Shown piece by piece: positions 1 to 8,340 of a DNA stretch of 64,000 bases; position 1 is the first letter of the stretch; each line of letters begins with the position of its first letter. This DNA is from Actinomadura nitritigenes. Lineage in GTDB: Bacteria > Actinomycetota > Actinomycetes > Streptosporangiales > Streptosporangiaceae. The stretch is from positions 1 through 64,000 of the forward strand of contig NZ_JAGEOK010000007.1 of NCBI RefSeq assembly GCF_017573545.1. Direction: 5' to 3'. Below the pieces are notes generated by a model, which saw nothing but the letters and a program-made list of their open reading frames with translations, had not been told where the DNA came from and made no database searches. Both the position numbers and the translations under genes were made by a program.

Positions 1-1034
1 TGGCCGTCTCCGCGCGGCCCGCCGCCGCGCCGGAGCCGGCCCCGCAGCCCGTACCGGCCGCCGCGCCCGCCACGGCTCCCGCCCCGGCGCATCCCGCGCC
101 GGCCGAGCGCCGGACCGGCGCGTCCCGCCCGCCGTCGTCGCCGCTGGCGCGCCGGCTGGCCCGCGACCACGGCCTCGACCTCGCGGCGCTGACCGGGTCC
201 GGGCCGGGCGGGCGCATCGTCCGCGCCGACATCGAGGCAGCGATCCGCGACGGCGCCACGGGCACCGCGCCCGCGCCCGCCGCCGAGGCGCCCGCCGCTC
301 CGGCCGAGGCCCCCGCGCCCGCCGCCGCGCGGCCGCAGGCCGCCGAGGACCCGGACGTCGAGGCCGTCCCGCTCAACCGCTTCCGCAAGGTCGCGGCGCG
401 GCGGCTCACCGAGAGCAAGCGGAACGCGCCGCACTTCTACCTCAACCGGGAGGTGGACGCCGGGGCGCTGCTGGCGTTCCGCGCCACCCTCAACGAGGCG
501 CTCGCCCCCGCGAAGGTCAGCGTGAACGACCTGGTCGTGAAGGCGGTGGCCACGGCGCTGCGCGAGCACCCCGAGGTCAACGTCTCCTACACCGAGGAGA
601 ACCTGCTCTTCCACAAGAGGGTGCACGTCGGCGTCGCCGTCGCGGTGGAGGACGGCCTGGTCGTCCCGGTCGTGAAGGACGCCGACCGCAAGAGCGTCTC
701 GCAGATCGGCCAGGAGACCCGCGCGTTGGCCGGGAAGGCGCGCGACGGGAAGCTGTCCGCGCAGGAGATGAGCGGCGGCACGTTCAGCGTCAGCAACCTC
801 GGCATGTTCGGCGTCGACTCGTTCTCCGCGGTGATCAACCCGCCGGAGGCCGCGATCCTCGCGGTCGGCGCCGTGCGCGACGAGCCGGTGGTGCGCGACG
901 GGCAGGTCGTCCCGGGCAAGCGGATGGCGGTGACGCTCTCGGTCGACCACCGCGCCTGCGACGGCGCGACGGCCGCGAAGTTCCTCGCCCGCCTCGCCGA
1001 GCTGCTGCAGAACCCGCTGCTGATCGTGGCGTGA
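1..1034 (+). CDS. 2-oxo acid dehydrogenase E2 (dihydrolipoyl acyltransferase), 5' truncated
   Basis: C-terminal part of the acyltransferase core of a pyruvate or branched-chain 2-oxo acid dehydrogenase complex; the gene begins before the window and reads in frame from base 3. An Ala/Pro-rich linker is followed by a peripheral-subunit-binding domain (SPLARRLARDHGLDL, then GSGPGGRIVRADI, about bases 140-245), a second Ala/Pro linker, and the catalytic domain from about base 370. The active-site motif DHRACDG lies near the end (about bases 944-964). The lipoyl domain is outside the window. No E1 or E3 gene is visible, so pyruvate versus branched-chain specificity cannot be decided. It ends just before two strong hairpins. 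Confidence 0.93.
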   Translation, partial: AVSARPAAAPEPAPQPVPAAAPATAPAPAHPAPAERRTGASRPPSSPLARRLARDHGLDLAALTGSGPGGRIVRADIEAAIRDGATGTAPAPAAEAPAAPAEAPAPAAARPQAAEDPDVEAVPLNRFRKVAARRLTESKRNAPHFYLNREVDAGALLAFRATLNEALAPAKVSVNDLVVKAVATALREHPEVNVSYTEENLLFHKRVHVGVAVAVEDGLVVPVVKDADRKSVSQIGQETRALAGKARDGKLSAQEMSGGTFSVSNLGMFGVDSFSAVINPPEAAILAVGAVRDEPVVRDGQVVPGKRMAVTLSVDHRACDGATAAKFLARLAELLQNPLLIVA

Positions 1035-1040
1035 GCGCGG

Positions 1041-1118
1041 CCCGGCCGGCCCGCGGGCGCGGGCCGGCCGGGAGCGCGGGCGCGGCCCCGGTGATCGCGG
1101 AGGTCACCGGGGCCGCGC
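1041..1118 (+). terminator. Two tandem hairpins after the E2 gene
   Basis: Two perfect stems lie back to back: 1041-1054 with 1059-1072 (14 bp, 4-nt loop) and 1080-1094 with 1104-1118 (15 bp, 9-nt loop). There is only a weak T-rich stretch afterwards (TTGTCGTCTTTCTG). They most likely terminate the dehydrogenase operon and insulate pnuC, which begins 27 bases later. Confidence 0.75.
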
Positions 1119-1144
1119 GCTGCTTGTCGTCTTTCTGACGACAT

Positions 1145-1801
1145 GTGATCATTGCCGCCATGGCCGTGAACGTTCCGCTGGGTCCCCTGCTCGATCCGGC
1201 GTTCCACCTCGGATCGGTGCCCACCACCTGGGCGGAGCTGCTCGGCTTCGCCACCGGCGCGGTCAACGTCTGGATGGTCGTCCGGCAGAACATCCTGAAC
1301 TGGCCGGTCGGCATCGCCAACGTCGTCCTGCTGGGCCTGGTGTTCCTGGACGGCGGCCTCTACGCCGACGCCGGGCTCCAGGTCGTCTACGTCGTCCTCC
1401 AGCTGTACGGATGGTGGGTGTGGCTCCACGCCGGCGACGGCCGCGACGAGCTGCCCGTCCGGCGCACCGCGCGCACCGAGTGGGCCGCGCTCGCCGTCGC
1501 CGGCGCGGCCGGGACGGCGCTGCTGACCTGGATGCTGTCGGCCTGGACGGACTCCACCGTCCCGTTCTGGGACGCGCTGACCACCGCGCTGTCGCTCGTC
1601 GCGACCTACGGGCAGTCCCGCAAGCTGCTGGAGTCGTGGTGGCTGTGGATCACCGCCGACCTCATCTACATCCCGCTGTACTTCTACAAGGAGCTGAAGC
1701 TGACCGGCGCCCTGTACGTGCTGTTCCTCGCACTCTGCGTCGCGGGCCTGGTCGCCTGGCACCGCGACCTCCGGCGGCGGACGGCCGCGGTGGCGGCATG
1801 A
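1145..1801 (+). CDS. pnuC: PnuC-family nicotinamide riboside/NMN transporter
   Basis: Membrane facilitator for nicotinamide riboside-type NAD precursors. The 218-residue product has about seven hydrophobic segments. It shows PnuC landmarks: Trp/Asn-containing NILNWPVGIANVV, then VFLDGGLYADAGLQ and the aromatic LYGWWVW. Another conserved stretch, ESWWLWITADLIYIPLY, lies near the C-terminus. The stop overlaps the start of nadR (ATGA), so the two are translationally coupled. PnuC needs a kinase to trap its substrate, and NadR provides that. The start is uncertain: GTG at 1145 or ATG at 1160, neither with a good Shine-Dalgarno sequence. Confidence 0.93.
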   Translation: MIIAAMAVNVPLGPLLDPAFHLGSVPTTWAELLGFATGAVNVWMVVRQNILNWPVGIANVVLLGLVFLDGGLYADAGLQVVYVVLQLYGWWVWLHAGDGRDELPVRRTARTEWAALAVAGAAGTALLTWMLSAWTDSTVPFWDALTTALSLVATYGQSRKLLESWWLWITADLIYIPLYFYKELKLTGALYVLFLALCVAGLVAWHRDLRRRTAAVAA

Positions 1802-2907
1802 CCCACGAGCACGGGCTCGTCATCGGCAAGTTCTATCCGCCGCACGCGGGCCACCACCATCTGATCGACACGGCCGCCGCGGCGTGCGCCCGGGTGACGG
1901 TGGTCGTCGCCGCGTCCACCGTGGAGAGCGTCCCGCTCGCGCTGCGCACCGCCTGGCTGCGCGAGGCGCACCCGCAGCCGCACGTGGAGATCGTCCCGGC
2001 GGTGGACGACGCGGAGATCGACTACGACTCCGACGAGATCTGGTCGGCGCACGTCGCGGCGTTCCGGGCGGGGCTCGCGCTGCGGTCGGGGCTCGGCGTG
2101 GCCGTCCCGCCGGTGGACGCGGTGTTCAGCTCCGAGCCGTACGGCGCCGAGCTGGCCGCCCGGTTCTCCGCCGTCCACGTGCCGGTGGACCCGCCGCGCG
2201 AGCGGTTCCCGGTCAGCGGCACCGCCGTCCGCGCGGACCCGGTGGCGGCGTGGGAGTGGCTGTCGCCGCCCGTCCGCGCGTACCTGGCGCGCCGCGTCGT
2301 GGTGACCGGCGCCGAGTCGACCGGCACGACGACGCTGGCGCGCGCGCTCGCCGCGCACTACGCCGGACGCGGCGGGGTCTGGGCGGCGACGCGGTGGGTC
2401 CCGGAGTACGGGCGCACCTTCACCGAGGAGAAGCTCGCCGCCGCGCGCCGCGCCACGGGCGACCCGTCGCTGTGGCTGGACGGCCTGGACTGGGAGTCCG
2501 CCGAGTTCACCGCGATCGCCGAACGGCACGCCGCGCTGGAGGACGCCGCCGCGCGCACCGGTTCGCCGCTGCTGGTCTGCGACACCGACGCCTTCGCGAC
2601 CGCGCTCTGGCACGAGCGGTACCTCGGTGCGCCCGCCCCGGACGTCGAGGCCGTCCACGAGCGGGTCCCGCACCACCTGTGGATCCTGACCTCGCCGGAC
2701 GGCGTGCCGTTCGAGCAGGACGGCTGGCGAGACGGCGAGTCGATCCGGTCCTGGATGTCGGACCGGTTCCGGGAGGAGCTGGAGAAGCGGGACCTCCCGC
2801 ACATCGTGGTCACCGGCCCGCACGAGGAGCGGCTGGCCGCCGCGGTCGAGGCCGCCGACGCGCTGCTCGCGCGCGGCTGGTCGTTCAGCGCGCCCCTGGC
2901 GCCGTAG
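1798..2907 (+). CDS. nadR: NadR-like bifunctional NMN adenylyltransferase / ribosylnicotinamide kinase
   Basis: Phosphorylates nicotinamide riboside and adenylylates NMN to NAD. In the 369-residue product, residues 1-160 form a nucleotidyltransferase domain with GKFYPPHAGH (the GxFxPxHxGH motif) and VSGTAVR (equivalent to ISxTxxR). From residue about 170 there is a P-loop kinase domain whose Walker A reads GAESTGTTT, with Thr where Lys is usual. The N-terminal HTH repressor domain of enterobacterial NadR is missing. The start ATG overlaps the pnuC stop; the 3' end overlaps the convergent ROK gene by 23 bases. Confidence 0.9.
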   Translation: MTHEHGLVIGKFYPPHAGHHHLIDTAAAACARVTVVVAASTVESVPLALRTAWLREAHPQPHVEIVPAVDDAEIDYDSDEIWSAHVAAFRAGLALRSGLGVAVPPVDAVFSSEPYGAELAARFSAVHVPVDPPRERFPVSGTAVRADPVAAWEWLSPPVRAYLARRVVVTGAESTGTTTLARALAAHYAGRGGVWAATRWVPEYGRTFTEEKLAAARRATGDPSLWLDGLDWESAEFTAIAERHAALEDAAARTGSPLLVCDTDAFATALWHERYLGAPAPDVEAVHERVPHHLWILTSPDGVPFEQDGWRDGESIRSWMSDRFREELEKRDLPHIVVTGPHEERLAAAVEAADALLARGWSFSAPLAP

Positions 2908-4129
2908 CCCCGGGCGGCTCCGCGACGCCGGGCGGCCCGGCGGCCTTGGGCTCCCGGTCGACGCGGAAGAGGTCCTCGTCGATCCGGTCGAGGGCCAGCC
3001 GCACGGCGCCGAGCCCGATCGCCTCGTCGCCCAGCCGCGACGCCTCGATGCGGACGGGGCTCAGGCAGAGCGGCAGGACGTGCCGGCGCAGCGCGTCCAC
3101 CAGCGGCGCGCCCGCGCCGGCCAGCGGGCCGCCGACGACGATCATCTCCGGGTCCAGGGCGAGGGCCATCGCGGCGACGCCCCGGGACATGCGCACGGCG
3201 AGCCGTTCGACCGCCTCCAGCGCGGCCGGGTCCGCCCGCCCGGCCGCGGCGAGCACGCGCCCGGCGTCCTCCAGCGCGGGGCCGGCGGACGCGAGACCGG
3301 CGAGCGCGGCGCCGGCCGCCGCGGGCCCGGGCTCGGCGCCGGTGATCAGGACGGCCGTGGTGTTCCGCAGGCCCAGCTCGGGCAGCATCCCGATCTCGCC
3401 GGCGGCGCCCCACCGGCCGCGGTGCAGGCGCCCGCCGATGAGCGCCCCCGCGCCGGTGTGCAGCCCGGCGAGCACGCACACGACGTCGTCGGCCGCGCGG
3501 GCCGCGCCGCACCACCGCTCGGCCATCGCCGCGAGGTTGGCGTCGTTCTCCACCAGCACGGGGCAGGCGAACGACCGGCCGAGCTCGCGGCCGAGCTCGA
3601 CGCCCTCCCACCCGGGGACGGCGGCGCAGCGGGTGACGGTGCCGTCGGGGCCGACGACGCCGGGAGTGCCGACCGCGACGGCCCGCAGCGACCGCCGGTC
3701 GATCCCGGCCTCGGCCAGGCACGCCTTGACGGCCGCGCGGACGGCGGCGATGCGGACGTCCGGGCGGGCGTAGGTGTCGAGGTCCACGCGGCGACCGCCG
3801 GCGATCTCGCCGGACAGGTCCGTGACGAGCAGCCGCACGTGGTGCGCGTCGATCTCGACGCCGAGGGCGTGGCCGGCCTCGGCGCGGAACCGGTAGCGGC
3901 GGGCGGGACGGCCGAGGCCGCCGCCGGGCCGCGGCGCGACCTCCGCCACCAGGCCGCGGCCGATCAGGTCGCCGAGCACGCCCTCGGTGGTGGGGCGCGA
4001 CAGCCCGACCCGGCGGGCCAGCCCGGACAGCGTCGACTCGCCGCCGTCGCGCAGCTCCCGCAGGGTGGCGGCGGAGTTCAGGCGGCGCAGCACCGACAGG
4101 TCGCCCCCGTGCAGCGAGCGTTCGGACAC
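2885..4129 (-). CDS. ROK-family transcriptional regulator
   Basis: Sugar-responsive repressor/kinase-like protein of 414 residues. The N-terminus holds a winged helix (LRRLNSAATLRELRDGG, then LSGLARRVGLSRPTTEGVL, about residues 12-60). It is followed by the two-lobed ROK actin-like fold with VGTPGVVG, VENDANLAA and GAGALIGGRL. The CxCGxxGC zinc motif that usually follows GEIG in ROK proteins is absent (the sequence reads GEIGMLPELGLRNTTAVL), so zinc binding is doubtful. The GTG at 4129 has GGGGGG just upstream; an in-frame ATG at 4168 is the alternative. The target operon is not evident. Confidence 0.88.
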   Translation of the reverse strand: MSERSLHGGDLSVLRRLNSAATLRELRDGGESTLSGLARRVGLSRPTTEGVLGDLIGRGLVAEVAPRPGGGLGRPARRYRFRAEAGHALGVEIDAHHVRLLVTDLSGEIAGGRRVDLDTYARPDVRIAAVRAAVKACLAEAGIDRRSLRAVAVGTPGVVGPDGTVTRCAAVPGWEGVELGRELGRSFACPVLVENDANLAAMAERWCGAARAADDVVCVLAGLHTGAGALIGGRLHRGRWGAAGEIGMLPELGLRNTTAVLITGAEPGPAAAGAALAGLASAGPALEDAGRVLAAAGRADPAALEAVERLAVRMSRGVAAMALALDPEMIVVGGPLAGAGAPLVDALRRHVLPLCLSPVRIEASRLGDEAIGLGAVRLALDRIDEDLFRVDREPKAAGPPGVAEPPGATAPGAR

Positions 4130-4236
4130 GGCACCCCCCGACGGCGGTCTGCGGGCCGGCGGCGCCATCCGCCCGCCCCGCGAACGAAGGATGCCTCCCC
4201 ATGGGGCAGGGCCCCGGACGGCCAAGGATATCCAGC

Positions 4237-5208
4237 TCAGCCGGTGTCCGCCCGGCGAGGGGAATCCCGCAGGGCATGGGCCGCCCGGTACGCCGACGGG
4301 GTCATCCCGACCCGGCGGACCATGTGCTCGCGCAGCGAGTCGGCGCTGCCGAGCCCGCTGCGGGCGGCGACCTGGTCCATCGGCAGCGCCGTCGCCTCCA
4401 GCAGCTCGCGGGCCCGCCCGATCCGCTGCCGCAGCAGCCACTGCAGCGGGCTGCACCCGGTCTCCGCCTGGAACCGCCGGGTCAGCGTCCGGGTGCTGAC
4501 CCGCGCGTGCCGGGCCAGGTCCGCGAGCGTGAGCGGCGCGTCGAGGCGGCGCAGCGCCCACGCGCGCGTCGCGGCGAGCGACAGGTCCGGCTCGGCGGGC
4601 AGCGGATCGTCCACGAGCTGCACCTGCCCGGCCGGGCGGGGCGGCGCCGCCACGGTCCGCCGCGCCGCCTCGGCCGCGACCGCCGCGCCGTGGTCGGCGC
4701 GCACCAGGTGCAGGCACAGGTCGATGCCCGCCGCCGCGCCCGCCGAGGTGAGGACCGGGCCGTCCTCCACGTACAGCACGTCCGGCACGACGTCGACCGC
4801 GGGGAACCGGCGCGCCAGGTCCGCCGTCAGCCCCCAGTGGGTGGTGGCGCGCCGCCCGTCCAGCAGCCCCGCCTCCGCCAGCACGAACGCGCCGGTGCAG
4901 ATCGCCGCGATCCGCTTGCCCGCCTCCGCGGCGGCGCGCAGCGCGTCCAGCATGCGCGGGTCGTTGCCCTCCCGGCCGCCGCTGCCGACGACGAGGACGG
5001 TCCCGGCGCGGTCCAGGACGTCCAGCCCCTCCGGCGCCACCACGTCCAGCCCGCCGACGGTCTCGAGGGGGCGTCCCGGTTCGGCGGCGCACACCGGCAG
5101 CCGGTAGCCGGGGGCGCCGTCCACCACGGCCGCGCCCAGCACCATGTGCGGGATCGTGACGTCGAACGCCATCACCGGCGGTGCGACGACGACCGCGACC
5201 GTGTGCAT
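4237..5208 (-). CDS. GlxA-type transcriptional regulator (DJ-1/PfpI plus AraC HTH)
   Basis: Regulator of 323 residues. Residues 1-180 form a class I glutamine amidotransferase-like (DJ-1/PfpI) sensor with the conserved segment AAICTGAFVLAEAGLLDGR and TTHWG. Residues about 215-310 hold an AraC/XylS DNA-binding domain with two HTH motifs (LADLARHARVSTRTLTRRF and the PMDQVAARSGLGSADSLREH segment). The start ATG at 5208 is preceded by GGAGG at good spacing; the in-frame extension to 5289 lacks such support. It is divergent from the NAD(P)-binding gene at 5322, its likely target. Confidence 0.9.
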   Translation of the reverse strand: MHTVAVVVAPPVMAFDVTIPHMVLGAAVVDGAPGYRLPVCAAEPGRPLETVGGLDVVAPEGLDVLDRAGTVLVVGSGGREGNDPRMLDALRAAAEAGKRIAAICTGAFVLAEAGLLDGRRATTHWGLTADLARRFPAVDVVPDVLYVEDGPVLTSAGAAAGIDLCLHLVRADHGAAVAAEAARRTVAAPPRPAGQVQLVDDPLPAEPDLSLAATRAWALRRLDAPLTLADLARHARVSTRTLTRRFQAETGCSPLQWLLRQRIGRARELLEATALPMDQVAARSGLGSADSLREHMVRRVGMTPSAYRAAHALRDSPRRADTG

Positions 5209-5321
5209 GGCCGGAACCTCCGGACGGTTGGCGAGCGGACCCCTGCCGGGCCCGGGCCGCGGACCGCAGAGTGGGCAGGGCCGGGACACGCGGGTTCCGG
5301 CTCGTCCCCTTGGAGAAGATA

Positions 5322-6239
5322 ATGCCGTTTCATCTCATCATCGGCGCCGGCGGGACCGGCGCCGCCACCGCCCGCCTGCTGGCCGGCGAGGGAGAGCGCG
5401 TCCGGCTGGTCACGCGCCGCGGCGGGGGCCCGGAGCATCCGCTGATCGAGCGGGTCGCGCTGGACGCCACCGACACCGGCGCGCTGGCACGGGCCGCCGA
5501 GGGCGCGGCCACCGTGGTCAACGCCGCGATGACCGCGTACGACACCTGGCCGCGGACGCTCCCCCCGCTGTTCGGCTCGATCCTCGCGGCGGCCGAGCGA
5601 TCGGGCGCGGGCTACGTGATGCTGGGCAACCTGTACGGATACGGGCCGGTGGACGGTCCCGTCACCGAGGACCTCCCGCTCGCCGCGACCGGCCCGAAGG
5701 GACGCGTCCGCGCCGAGTTGTGGCAGGCGGCCAAGGAGGCGCACGACGCCGGCCGGGTGCGGGTCGCCGAGGTGCGCGCCGGGCAGTTCCTCGGCGCGGG
5801 CGCGTCATCGCCGTTCACGCTCCTGGTACAGCCGAACGTGCTCGCGGGACGGCTCGCGCTCGTCCCCGCCGACCTGGACGTCCCGCAGAGCTTCACCGCG
5901 GTCGGCGACGCCGCGCGCACGATCGTCGCGCTGTCCCGCGACGACCGCGCGTGGGGGCGGGCCTGGCACGCGCCCACGATCGACGTGTCCGTCCGGGAGA
6001 CGGCGGAGCGGCTCGCGGTGCTGGCCGGCGCGCCGGCGCCGCGCCTGGAGGTGATGACCGACCGCGACCTCACGCTGCTCGGGCTCGGCAACCCGTTCTG
6101 GAACGAGCTGTTCGAGACGGAGCACATGTCGCACCGGCCGTTCGCGGTCGACTCGTCGGCGGTGCGGAGGGCCTTCGGCCTGACCGCCTCGGACCTGGAC
6201 GCCGTCCTCAAGGAGTCACTCGAACCGGCCGCCCGCTGA
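5322..6239 (+). CDS. NAD(P)-binding Rossmann / NAD-dependent epimerase-like protein
   Basis: The 305-residue product begins with a Rossmann dinucleotide-binding motif (IIGAGGTGAATARLL). The rest resembles atypical/extended SDR epimerases: VNAAMTAYDTW, then GNLYGYGP where the catalytic Tyr region would be, then FTAVGDAARTIV. The substrate is unknown. ATG at 5322 is preceded by TGGAGAAG. It is transcribed away from the GlxA-like regulator (113-bp intergenic region), which suggests control by that regulator. Confidence 0.82.
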   Translation: MPFHLIIGAGGTGAATARLLAGEGERVRLVTRRGGGPEHPLIERVALDATDTGALARAAEGAATVVNAAMTAYDTWPRTLPPLFGSILAAAERSGAGYVMLGNLYGYGPVDGPVTEDLPLAATGPKGRVRAELWQAAKEAHDAGRVRVAEVRAGQFLGAGASSPFTLLVQPNVLAGRLALVPADLDVPQSFTAVGDAARTIVALSRDDRAWGRAWHAPTIDVSVRETAERLAVLAGAPAPRLEVMTDRDLTLLGLGNPFWNELFETEHMSHRPFAVDSSAVRRAFGLTASDLDAVLKESLEPAAR

Positions 6240-6252
6240 GCCGCGGCGCGCC

Positions 6253-6278
6253 GTCCCCGGCGGCCCCCGGCCGGGGAC
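6253..6278. terminator. Hairpin between convergent genes
   Basis: Perfect 9-bp stem (6253-6261 with 6270-6278, loop 8 nt) between the convergent epimerase-like gene and the GH3 gene. It has no U-tract on either strand and probably acts as a bidirectional terminator. Confidence 0.55.
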
Positions 6279-6289
6279 GCCCCCGCGGG

Positions 6290-8161
6290 TCAGCGGGCGG
6301 CGCCGCCGTAGGTCAGGCCGTACCCGAACGGGAACAGCGGCTCCTTGCCGTCGCCCCGGTTGACCGGCTCCTGGCCGCCGTCGCGCGGCCACGTCACGGG
6401 CAGCCGGCCGGCCGGGCGGGCGTCGCCGAACAGGACGTCGGCGACGCCCGCGCCCTCCGTGCCCGGCAGCCACGACGCGACGAGCGCGTTCCAGCCGCCG
6501 AGCCGGGACGCGACGTCCAGGGGGCGCCCGGAGACGAGGACGACGGCGACCGGAACGCCCGAGGCGCGCAGCCGCTCGATCGTCCGGACGTCCTCCTCGT
6601 CGAGAGCCAGGCCGTCCGGCCGGTCGCCGTGGTACTCGGCGTACGGCTTCTCGCCGACGACGGCCACCGCCGCGTCGTAGGACGTGTCGATCCCCTTACC
6701 GTCCCGGTCGTAGGCGATCGTCGCCCGCTCCCCCGCGACCTGCCTGATGCCCTGCAGGATCGTCGTCCCGGGCGTCGTCGCGCCCGGCGCGCCCTGCCAC
6801 GTCACCGTCCAGCCGCCGGACTGCATGCCGATGTCGTCGGCGCTGCGTCCCGCCACGAAGATCCTCGCGTCCCGGCGCAGCGGCAGGACGCCGTCGTTCT
6901 TCAGCAGCACCTGCGACTCGGCGACGGCGCGGCGGGCGAGCGCGCGGTGCGCGGCGCTCCCGACCGTCCTCAGGTACCTCCGGTCGGCCATCGGCCGCTC
7001 GAACAGCCCGAACCTCATCTTCTGGGTCAGGATGCGGCGGTTGGCGTCGTCGACGCGCGCCATCGGGACCGTCCCGTCCCGCACCCCGGCGCGCAGCCCC
7101 GCGATGAAGTCCTTCCACTTCTCCGGCACCATGACCATGTCGATCCCGGCGTTGACCGCCTTCGCGATCTCGTCCCTGGTCATGCCCTTCTCGCCGTCGA
7201 TCCGGTCGACGCCCTGGTAGTCGGACACGACGAACCCCCCGAAGCCGAGCTCGCCCTTCAGCACCCCGCTGATCAGGTACCGGTTCGCGTGCATCTTCAC
7301 GCCGTTCCACGAGCTGTAGGACACCATCACCGACCCGACGCCGCGCCGGACGGCCTCCCGGAACGGCGGCAGGTGCACCGCCCGCAGCTCCTCCTCGGAG
7401 ATCCGCGCGTCGCCGCGGTCCCGGCCGCCCTCGGTGCCGCCGTCGCCGACGAAGTGCTTCGCCGTGGCGAGGACGGACGCGGGGCCGCCCGGCTCCGGCC
7501 CCTGGAGCCCGTCGATGAGCGAGGTCATGGCGGACGGCAGCTCGGGGACCTCGCCGAACGACTCGTACGTGCGGCCCCAGCGGTCGTCGCGGGCGACGCA
7601 CAGGCAGGGCGCGAAGTCCCAGTCCGCGCCGGTCGCGGCCATCTCCTCGGCCGTCGCCGCGCCGATCCGCCGGACGAGCCCCGGATCGCGCGAGGCGCCG
7701 AGCCCGATGGCGTGCGGGAAGATCGTCGCGCCGACCACGTTGTTGTCGCCGTGCACCGCGTCCACCCCGTACATCATCGGGATGCGCAGCGGGGCCGACA
7801 GCGCGCCCCTCTGGTAGGCGTCGACCATGTCGGCCCAGCTCTTCGCCGTGTTCGGGGAGGGCGCCGAACCGCCGGCCGACATGACCGACCCGATCCGGTA
7901 CCTCCCGACCTCCTCCGGCGTGACGTACCGGCGCTCGGGCTGCGTCATCTGCCCGAGCTTGTCGTCCAGGCTCATCCGGGAGAGCAGGTCGTCGACGCGT
8001 GCCGCGACGGGCAGCGCGGGATCGAGGTACGGGACGGCGGCCGCGCGCGCCGGACCTGCGGCCGCCGTCGCGGGCACGGCCGGCGAGCCGAGGACGAGGA
8101 GCGCCGGCAGGCCGGCGGCGAGCAGCCGGACCGGGACCGCCTTCACGGAGAAGCAGTACAT
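6290..8161 (-). CDS. Secreted glycoside hydrolase family 3 protein (beta-glucosidase-like)
   Basis: Exported GH3 enzyme of 623 residues that hydrolyses beta-linked oligosaccharides. A signal peptide (VRLLAAGLPALLVLG, then an AxA site near PATAAAGPARA) precedes the GH3 N-terminal barrel. The barrel contains MYGVDAVHGDN, AKHFVGDGGT (the KH catalytic loop) and FVVSDYQGVDRI, where the Asp is the expected nucleophile. The second alpha/beta sandwich domain follows (VLLKNDGVLPL, then LPVTWPRD). The start is uncertain: ATG at 8161 has no clear Shine-Dalgarno, and GTG about 18 bases inside is possible. It lies directly downstream of the tRNA operon terminator on the same strand. Confidence 0.9.
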   Translation of the reverse strand: MYCFSVKAVPVRLLAAGLPALLVLGSPAVPATAAAGPARAAAVPYLDPALPVAARVDDLLSRMSLDDKLGQMTQPERRYVTPEEVGRYRIGSVMSAGGSAPSPNTAKSWADMVDAYQRGALSAPLRIPMMYGVDAVHGDNNVVGATIFPHAIGLGASRDPGLVRRIGAATAEEMAATGADWDFAPCLCVARDDRWGRTYESFGEVPELPSAMTSLIDGLQGPEPGGPASVLATAKHFVGDGGTEGGRDRGDARISEEELRAVHLPPFREAVRRGVGSVMVSYSSWNGVKMHANRYLISGVLKGELGFGGFVVSDYQGVDRIDGEKGMTRDEIAKAVNAGIDMVMVPEKWKDFIAGLRAGVRDGTVPMARVDDANRRILTQKMRFGLFERPMADRRYLRTVGSAAHRALARRAVAESQVLLKNDGVLPLRRDARIFVAGRSADDIGMQSGGWTVTWQGAPGATTPGTTILQGIRQVAGERATIAYDRDGKGIDTSYDAAVAVVGEKPYAEYHGDRPDGLALDEEDVRTIERLRASGVPVAVVLVSGRPLDVASRLGGWNALVASWLPGTEGAGVADVLFGDARPAGRLPVTWPRDGGQEPVNRGDGKEPLFPFGYGLTYGGAAR

Positions 8162-8208
8162 GGGGAAGGTTTTTCCGGCGACGGCCAATTCCGGCGCATG
8201 CGGGCGCA

Positions 8209-8235
8209 AGCGGCCGGCAATATCTGCCGGCCGCT
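8209..8235 (-). terminator. Hairpin ending the tRNA operon
   Basis: Perfect 11-bp stem, 8209-8219 with 8225-8235, loop of 5 nt, located 31 bases beyond the 3' end of tRNA-His on the minus strand. There is no long U-tract, as is common in high-GC actinobacteria. It separates the tRNAs from the GH3 gene. Confidence 0.75.
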
Positions 8236-8265
8236 GCCCGACCAATCTCGATATTTCTTATTAAG

Positions 8266-8339
8266 GGCGACCGCCCGGGATCGAACCGAGGACCTCCAGG
8301 ACCACAACCTGGCGTGCAGACCACCACACCACGGACGCC
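8266..8339 (-). tRNA. tRNA-His (anticodon GTG), divergent form
   Basis: The cloverleaf folds with acceptor GCGTCCG/CGGTCGC (one T-T mismatch at the fourth pair), anticodon stem CCAGG/CCTGG with loop TTGTGGT, 5-nt variable loop and T-arm loop TTCGATC. An extra 5' G (8339) faces C73 (8266), the G-1:C73 pair that identifies tRNA-His. No CCA is encoded. The D-arm is odd: positions 14 and 21 are not A, and it can fold as a 6-bp stem closed by TGGT. The body is unlike the usual actinobacterial tRNA-His, so this may be an accessory copy. Only base 8340 separates it from tRNA-Arg. Confidence 0.85.
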
Positions 8340-8340
8340 G

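Noticed and set aside
587..1762. Long minus-strand frame antisense to E2 and pnuC
   Set aside because: Arg/Gly/Pro-rich antisense frame produced by high GC; it opposes two well-recognised genes.
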